Origin: Sedimenticola sp.
GTDB taxonomy: Bacteria > Pseudomonadota > Gammaproteobacteria > Chromatiales > Chromatiaceae
Direction of reading: 5' to 3'
Assembly (NCBI GenBank): GCA_030590525.1
Contig: JAUUYI010000048.1
Location: forward strand, 1-10,072
Length of the DNA stretch: 10,072 bases
Both the position numbers and the translations under genes were made by a program. Below are positions 5,356 to 10,072 of the stretch, one piece after another; positions within the stretch are counted from its first letter, which is position 1; each line of letters opens with the position of its first letter. Below the pieces are notes generated by a model. The model saw only the letters and a program-made list of their open reading frames with translations. It ran no database searches and was not told the origin of the DNA.

Positions 5356-5374
5356 AATCCATCTATTAGATGTT

Positions 5375-5387
5375 ATTCAAAGGGTTA
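5375..5387 (+). promoter_or_regulatory. IHF-like site between enhancer and sigma-54 promoter
   Basis: ATTCAAAGGGTTA matches the IHF consensus WATCAANNNNTTR at 8 of 9 fixed positions, with an adjacent A-tract (5390-5395). Its centre is about 53 bases upstream of the predicted start, between the inverted repeat and the promoter, where IHF bends DNA at many sigma-54 promoters. The motif is short and degenerate, so chance remains possible. Confidence 0.4.
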
Positions 5388-5428
5388 TGAAAAAACAGAG
5401 CATATCAAGGCGAGAATTCTTTTCCGAA

Positions 5429-5447
5429 GTGTCAATTTTTCTGACAC
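5429..5447 (-). promoter_or_regulatory. Inverted repeat, candidate enhancer-binding-protein site
   Basis: GTGTCA (5429-5434) and TGACAC (5442-5447) are perfect 6-bp inverted arms separated by 7 bases. The centre lies about 110 bases upstream of the predicted sigma-54 start, the usual distance for an activator dimer. The half-site GTGTC resembles the C/GTGTC half-site described for PilR, but the true activator is unknown. Confidence 0.5.
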
Positions 5448-5473
5448 GGGGGGGTATTTTTCGAGTAGACCCT

Positions 5474-5495
5474 CGGCGGCTGAAGCCGCCCCTAC
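5474..5495 (-). repeat. GTAG REP-like hairpin, fourth copy
   Basis: On the minus strand GTAG is followed by a stem-loop of the same family as the 2807-2913 cluster: GGCGGC (5475-5480), TGAA, GCCGCC (5485-5490), CTAC (5492-5495). A small GGCC-TGAAC-GGCC hairpin lies just beyond (5507-5519). Confidence 0.75.
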
Positions 5496-5526
5496 GGGGT
5501 TTCAACGGCCTGAACGGCCAAGCCAA

Positions 5527-5616
5527 GTAGGTCGGGCACGGTTTTTGTGCCCGACATTTTTTCTGGCGGGTGGCTTTGGGAAATGACGTCGGGCATAAAC
5601 AGCATGCCCGACCTAC
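5527..5616. repeat. Inverted pair of GTAG-GTCGGGCAY hairpins downstream of rpoC
   Basis: Left element (plus): GTAG 5527-5530, then GTCGGGCAC 5531-5539, 7-base loop, GTGCCCGAC 5547-5555. Right element (minus): the same design with GTCGGGCAT stems (5588-5596 / 5604-5612) and its GTAG foot at 5613-5616. The pair is about 44 bases beyond the rpoC stop and forms a BIME-like unit. The left stem is followed by ATTTTTT on the plus strand and so resembles a terminator facing rpoC; for rpoC transcripts the hairpins may act as 3'-end stabilisers. The gap 5617-5659 carries a 7-bp tandem repeat, CTAGTAC twice (5628-5641). Confidence 0.8.
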
Positions 5617-5659
5617 TCCCTTTTTTCCTAGTACCTAGTACCTGTCTTTTTTCTCGTAC

Positions 5660-8600
5660 CTAAATTTCCGTATTGAGCGCCTGCTTGATTGCTTCTGCAA
5701 CCTCATCGGCGCCCATCTCGACCTTATCGTCCTTTTCCGCCTCCGCGGCCAGCTCTTCGAGGCGGCGGCGGCGGCGTTCGTTGTGATAGGAGAGCCCGGT
5801 GCCGGCGGGAATCAACCGCCCCACGATCACGTTCTCTTTAAGCCCCAGCAACCCATCACTGGAGCCACGCACAGAGGCTTCAGTCAATACCCTTGTGGTC
5901 TCCTGGAAGGAAGCAGCTGAGATAAACGATTCGGTCGCCAGTGACGCCTTGGTGATACCCAGCAATAGCGGCTCCCATAGAGCAGGCTGTTTGCCTTCCG
6001 CCACCATCCGCTCACCGATCTCTATCACCCGGGCCTTCTCAACCTGTTCGCCACGCAACAGCCGCGTGTCGCCGGCGGCGGTCACCTCAACTTTGCGCAA
6101 CATCTGGCGAATAATCACCTCTATGTGCTTATCGTTGATCTTCACGCCCTGCAGCCGATAGACATCCTGTATCTCCTTGACCAGGTAGGATGCCAGCGCG
6201 GTGACCCCTTTCAATCTCAGGATGTCATGGGTATTGAGCTCACCTTCCGAAATGACCTCCCCCTTCTCCACCTGCTCGCCCTCAAACACGTTGACGTGGC
6301 GCCATTTCGGAATGAGCTCTTCGTGCTGCTCGCCGTCTGCATCCGTGATCACCAGGCGCTGCTTGCCCTTGGTATCCTTGCCAAAACTCACCGTACCCGT
6401 TGCCTCGGCCAGGATTGCCGGGTCTTTTGGCTTACGCGCCTCAAACAGGTCGGCAACTCGTGGCAGACCACCCGTGATGTCACGTGTCTTGGAAGACTCC
6501 TGTGGCAGGCGCGCCAGCGTATCACCCACCTGCACATCGGCACCATCGGTCACGATGATGATAGCGCTGGCGGTCAGATAGTAGTGGGCCGGAATATCAG
6601 TACCGGCAATGTTGAGATCATTGCCCTCCTCGTCCACCAGCTTCAACATCGGACGCATATCCTTGCCGGCCGACGGACGCTGCTTGGGATCCATTACCTC
6701 CAGTGATGTCAGGCCGGTCACATCGTCCACCTGACTCTGTACCGTCACGCCATCGATGAAATCAACGAACTGGATCCGGCCCGCAACCTCGGTGATAACC
6801 GGATGAGTATGGGGATCCCAGTTGGCCACCATCTGGCCACCCTCCACCCTTTCATTTTCCGACACCAGGATATTGGCACCATAAGGCACCTTGTAGCGCT
6901 CTTTCTCACGACCCACGTCATCCAGCACCGTCAGTTCACCGGAACGGGAAACTGCCACCAGTTTGCCACTATGGTGCTGCACCGTCTTGATGTTGTGCAG
7001 GTGCGCCGTACCGGTGGTCTTCACGTCGATGCTATTGACCGCCGCCGCCCTGGATGCGGCACCACCGATATGGAAGGTACGCATGGTGAGCTGGGTACCC
7101 GGCTCACCAATGGACTGGGCCGCGATCACCCCGACCGCCTCACCGATATTGGCCCTGTGACCACGGGCCAGGTCGCGACCATAACACATGGAGCAGACGC
7201 CGACTTTGGCCTTGCAGGTGATCGGGGAACGCACCCTGACGTGATCGACGCCATCTTTCTCCAGGAGTTCCATCCAATCTTCGTCCAGCAGTGTCCCCAG
7301 TTCACAGATCACCTCATCCGTGCCGGGTCGGAGAACATCCTCCACCGTCACACGTCCGAGTATCCGCTCCCGCAGGGGCTCCACCACATCCCCACCTTCG
7401 ATGATGGGGTTCATCTGCAGGCCGTCATCAGTGCCGCAATCCGGCTCCAGCACCACCATGTCCTGGGCCACGTCCACCAGGCGGCGGGTAAGATAACCCG
7501 AGTTGGCCGTCTTCAGTGCCGTATCCGCGAGACCCTTGCGGGCGCCATGGGTGGAGATAAAGTACTGCAGCACGTCCAGCCCTTCACGGAAGTTGGCCGT
7601 GATAGGTGTCTCGATGATGGAGCCATCCGGTTTTGCCATCAGACCACGCATTCCGGCCAGCTGGCGAATCTGGGCCGCAGAGCCACGGGCCCCGGAATCG
7701 GCCATCATGTAGATTGAGTTGAAAGAGTCCTGCTCAACCGCATTCCCATCCCGGTCGACGGTAGACTCCTTACCCAGCTTGGCCATCATCGCCTTGGCCA
7801 CCTGATCATTGGTGTGGGACCAGATATCCACTACTTTGTTGTAACGCTCGCCGTTGGTCACCAGACCCGAAGCGTACTGATTCTCGATCTCCTTGACCTC
7901 GTGCTCAGCTGCCGCCAGGATCTGTTCCTTCTCATCCGGGATGGTCATATCATTCATACCAATGGATACTCCGGCCTTGGTCGCCAGACGGAAGCCGAGA
8001 TACATCACCTGATCGGCGAATACCACGGTCTCTTTCAGGCCAACCTGGCGGTAGCAGGTGTTGACCAGGTTTGAGATGGCTCGCTTGTCCATCACCCGGT
8101 TGATCAGACTGAAGGAGAGCCCGGCAGGCAGGATCTCCGACAGCAGCGCACGACCCACCGTGGTCTGGATGATGCGGACCACTTCGACGTTCTCGCCCTG
8201 CTCGTCCTGCTCCACATCATTCATCCGCACCTTGACCCGTGCCTGCAATCCCACCTGGCGTGACTCATAGGCCCGATGCACCTCTTTGACATTGGCGAAC
8301 ACCATCCCCTCGCCCTTGTCGTTGATCCGCTCCCGGCTCATGAAGTAGAGGCCCAGCACCACATCCTGCGAAGGCACGATGATGGGTTCTCCGTTGGCCG
8401 GCGAAAGCACGTTGTTGGTGGCCATCATCAGGCTGCGCGCCTCCAGCTGCGCCTCGATGGAGAGGGGGACATGCACCGCCATCTGGTCGCCATCGAAATC
8501 CGCATTGAAGGCAGTGCAGACCAGCGGATGCAGTTGTATCGCCTTGCCCTCCACCAGCACCGGCTCGAATGCCTGGATACCCAGGCGATGCAGTGTAGGA

Positions 8601-9877
8601 GCGCGGTTCAGCATCACCGGGTGTTCCCGGATCACCTCTTCCAGAATATCCCAGACCTCACCGGTACCCCGCTCCACCAGCTTCTTGGCCGCCTTGATGG
8701 TGGTTGCAATGCCCCGCAACTGCAGCTTGGAAAAGATAAAGGGCTTGAACAACTCCAGCGCCATCTTCTTCGGCAGACCACACTGATGCAGTTTCAGGGT
8801 CGGGCCAACCACGATCACGGAGCGGCCAGAGTAGTCGACACGCTTACCCAGCAGATTCTGGCGGAAACGCCCCTGCTTGCCCTTGATCATATCGGCCAGG
8901 GACTTCAGCGGACGCTTATTGGTGCCGGTAATGGCGCGACCGCGGCGGCCATTGTCCAGCAGTGCATCCACCGACTCCTGCAGCATGCGCTTCTCGTTGC
9001 GCACGATGATATCCGGGGCGTTCAGGTCCAGCAGCCGCTTGAGCCGGTTGTTGCGATTGATCACCCGACGGTAGAGATCATTCAGATCGGAAGTGGCGAA
9101 CCGGCCGCCATCCAGTGGCACCAGAGGGCGCAACTCCGGCGGCAGCACCGGCAGCACCTGCATCACCATCCACTCGGGGCGATTCCCCGACTCGTCGAGG
9201 GACTCCACCAGCTTCAGACGCTTGGTCAGCTTTTTCAGTTTGGTCTCGGAGTTGGTGGCAACCACCTCCTCGCGCAGCTGCACCACCTCCCGCTTCAGGT
9301 CGATGGTCCGCAACAGCTCATAGACCGCCTCGGCCCCCATGCGGGCGTCAAATTCATCGCCATTTTCCTCGATCGCCTCCAGATACTGCTCGTCGGTGAG
9401 CAGCTGCCCCCGTTCAAGCGGAGTCATACCCGGATCCACTACCACGAACGACTCGAAATAGAGTACCCGCTCGATATCGCGCAGCGTCATGTCCAGCAGC
9501 AGGCCGATGCGGGAGGGGAGTGATTTGAGAAACCAGATGTGTGCCACCGGACTCGCCAGCTCGATGTGCCCCATGCGTTCGCGGCGAACCTTTGCCAGGG
9601 TCACCTCCACCCCGCATTTCTCACACACCACACCCCGGTGCTTAAGGCGTTTGTATTTGCCGCACAGGCATTCGTAATCGCTGGTTGGCCCAAAGATCTT
9701 GGCGCAGAACAGGCCATCCCGTTCCGGCTTGAAGGTCCGGTAGTTGATGGTCTCCGGTTTCTTCACCTCGCCATACGACCAGGATCGGATCATGTCCGGT
9801 GATGCCAGACCGATACGGATCGCATCGAAGTCTTCGGACTGGCCCTGCTGTTTAAGAATCTTAAGTAGATCTTTCAA
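5660..9877 (-). CDS. rpoC: DNA-directed RNA polymerase subunit beta'
   Basis: Beta' subunit of the RNA polymerase core, which forms the active site and clamp. The 1405-residue product is full length (1407 in E. coli) and keeps the same residue numbers: zinc site 1 at C70, C72, C85, C88; catalytic magnesium motif NADFDGD with D460, D462, D464; zinc site 2 at C814, C888, C895, C898. The rudder/lid region ([20 protein letters not shown] begins near 320), bridge-helix segment ([20 protein letters not shown]), trigger-loop segment ([19 protein letters not shown]) and C-terminal jaw regions are all recognisable. The start codon is TTG at 9877-9875 with AGGAG eight bases upstream (9886-9890), supported by the family N-terminus MKDLL. 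It follows rpoB by 69 bases, in which GCTTCC 9909-9914 / GGAAGC 9929-9934 can pair. It is presumably co-transcribed with rpoB. No rpsL or other translation gene follows it here. Confidence 0.99.
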   Translation of the reverse strand: MKDLLKILKQQGQSEDFDAIRIGLASPDMIRSWSYGEVKKPETINYRTFKPERDGLFCAKIFGPTSDYECLCGKYKRLKHRGVVCEKCGVEVTLAKVRRERMGHIELASPVAHIWFLKSLPSRIGLLLDMTLRDIERVLYFESFVVVDPGMTPLERGQLLTDEQYLEAIEENGDEFDARMGAEAVYELLRTIDLKREVVQLREEVVATNSETKLKKLTKRLKLVESLDESGNRPEWMVMQVLPVLPPELRPLVPLDGGRFATSDLNDLYRRVINRNNRLKRLLDLNAPDIIVRNEKRMLQESVDALLDNGRRGRAITGTNKRPLKSLADMIKGKQGRFRQNLLGKRVDYSGRSVIVVGPTLKLHQCGLPKKMALELFKPFIFSKLQLRGIATTIKAAKKLVERGTGEVWDILEEVIREHPVMLNRAPTLHRLGIQAFEPVLVEGKAIQLHPLVCTAFNADFDGDQMAVHVPLSIEAQLEARSLMMATNNVLSPANGEPIIVPSQDVVLGLYFMSRERINDKGEGMVFANVKEVHRAYESRQVGLQARVKVRMNDVEQDEQGENVEVVRIIQTTVGRALLSEILPAGLSFSLINRVMDKRAISNLVNTCYRQVGLKETVVFADQVMYLGFRLATKAGVSIGMNDMTIPDEKEQILAAAEHEVKEIENQYASGLVTNGERYNKVVDIWSHTNDQVAKAMMAKLGKESTVDRDGNAVEQDSFNSIYMMADSGARGSAAQIRQLAGMRGLMAKPDGSIIETPITANFREGLDVLQYFISTHGARKGLADTALKTANSGYLTRRLVDVAQDMVVLEPDCGTDDGLQMNPIIEGGDVVEPLRERILGRVTVEDVLRPGTDEVICELGTLLDEDWMELLEKDGVDHVRVRSPITCKAKVGVCSMCYGRDLARGHRANIGEAVGVIAAQSIGEPGTQLTMRTFHIGGAASRAAAVNSIDVKTTGTAHLHNIKTVQHHSGKLVAVSRSGELTVLDDVGREKERYKVPYGANILVSENERVEGGQMVANWDPHTHPVITEVAGRIQFVDFIDGVTVQSQVDDVTGLTSLEVMDPKQRPSAGKDMRPMLKLVDEEGNDLNIAGTDIPAHYYLTASAIIIVTDGADVQVGDTLARLPQESSKTRDITGGLPRVADLFEARKPKDPAILAEATGTVSFGKDTKGKQRLVITDADGEQHEELIPKWRHVNVFEGEQVEKGEVISEGELNTHDILRLKGVTALASYLVKEIQDVYRLQGVKINDKHIEVIIRQMLRKVEVTAAGDTRLLRGEQVEKARVIEIGERMVAEGKQPALWEPLLLGITKASLATESFISAASFQETTRVLTEASVRGSSDGLLGLKENVIVGRLIPAGTGLSYHNERRRRRLEELAAEAEKDDKVEMGADEVAEAIKQALNTEI

Positions 9878-9946
9878 GGTCGTATCTCCTGCTGTCAGGT
9901 TCCGGAATGCTTCCCGGTATGCTTATTCGGAAGCGAATCCCAGGAC

Positions 9947-10072
9947 CTAGTCCTGTTCCAGTTCTATGTTGATGGCCAGAGAACGGATCTCCTTGACCAG
10001 CACATTGAAGGATTCAGGCATGCCTGCCTCCATCTGATGATTTCCATCGACAATATTCTTATACATGCGAGT
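9947..10072 (-). CDS. rpoB: RNA polymerase subunit beta, C-terminal end (partial)
   Basis: Only the last 41 codons and the TAG stop (9947-9949) are in the window; the gene continues past the right edge. The translated tail contains [20 protein letters not shown] and [15 protein letters not shown], which match the conserved RpoB C-terminus that contacts beta'. The frame is intact to the edge. The stop codon lies inside a short palindrome CAGGAC-CTA-GTCCTG (9941-9955). It is transcribed with rpoC. Confidence 0.97.
   Translation of the reverse strand, partial: TRMYKNIVDGNHQMEAGMPESFNVLVKEIRSLAINIELEQD

Noticed and set aside
5433..5438. TTGACA as a sigma-70 -35 box for the 67-residue gene
   Set aside because: There is no acceptable -10 box at 16-18 bases, and the hexamer is part of the symmetrical inverted repeat.
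6803..7717. 304-codon plus-strand open frame inside rpoC
   Set aside because: Antisense to conserved rpoC with the same shadow-frame composition and no recognisable domain.
8276..9523. 415-codon open frame on the plus strand inside rpoC
   Set aside because: It is fully antisense to the conserved catalytic part of rpoC. Its product is rich in His, Gln and Leu, typical of a shadow frame in GC-rich DNA, with no family features.
1..10072. tRNA or rRNA genes
   Set aside because: No cloverleaf with a T-loop GGTTCRA-type motif and CCA end, and no rRNA-like conserved stretch was seen in the gaps.

Overview
The window comes from a gammaproteobacterium. The RpoC protein is 1405 residues long and collinear with the enterobacterial beta' subunit, the rpoB-rpoC order is conserved, and the RpoB tail matches the gammaproteobacterial form. 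Many REP-like GTAG hairpins, stand-alone sigma-54 regulation and a small HD alarmone hydrolase would fit a free-living or symbiotic sulfur-oxidiser-type lineage (Chromatiales-like), but that finer placement is only an impression from the proteins.

Layout, left to right. At the left edge lie a strong stem-loop (5-57) and a 42-bp dispersed repeat (79-120) that overlaps the stop codon of a minus-strand NtrC-type sigma-54 enhancer-binding response regulator (117-1460). A gap of about 580 bp follows, holding a good sigma-54 -24/-12 promoter pointing right (1792-1808) and a REP-like hairpin (1908-1987). Next is mobB (2040-2666, plus), for molybdenum-cofactor maturation. The convergent gap 2667-3051 is filled by three GTAG hairpins and a 52-bp near-perfect palindrome. 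Two minus-strand genes follow: an unrecognised 152-residue cysteine-containing protein (3052-3510) and a MESH1-like small HD hydrolase (3757-4305). Between them lies the second, inverted copy of the 42-bp repeat.

Upstream of the HD gene, a leader with alternative hairpins and a possible 29-codon ORF precedes a pair of inverted 90-bp repeat units (4558-4766). Next is a complete small transcription unit on the minus strand: inverted-repeat candidate enhancer (5429-5447), IHF-like site, textbook sigma-54 promoter (5339-5355), a gene for a 67-residue very acidic protein (5103-5306) and an intrinsic terminator (4950-4977). More REP-like hairpins separate it from rpoC (5660-9877, TTG start), which follows the tail of rpoB (9947-10072).

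How the parts fit together: rpoB-rpoC is the housekeeping end of the window. The rest is a set of short, mostly single-gene units separated by repeat-rich gaps. The recurring theme is sigma-54: one enhancer-binding regulator and two sigma-54 promoters lie within 5.3 kb. Whether this regulator acts on either promoter cannot be told from sequence alone. The most noteworthy item is the small acidic protein with its complete sigma-54 promoter architecture.
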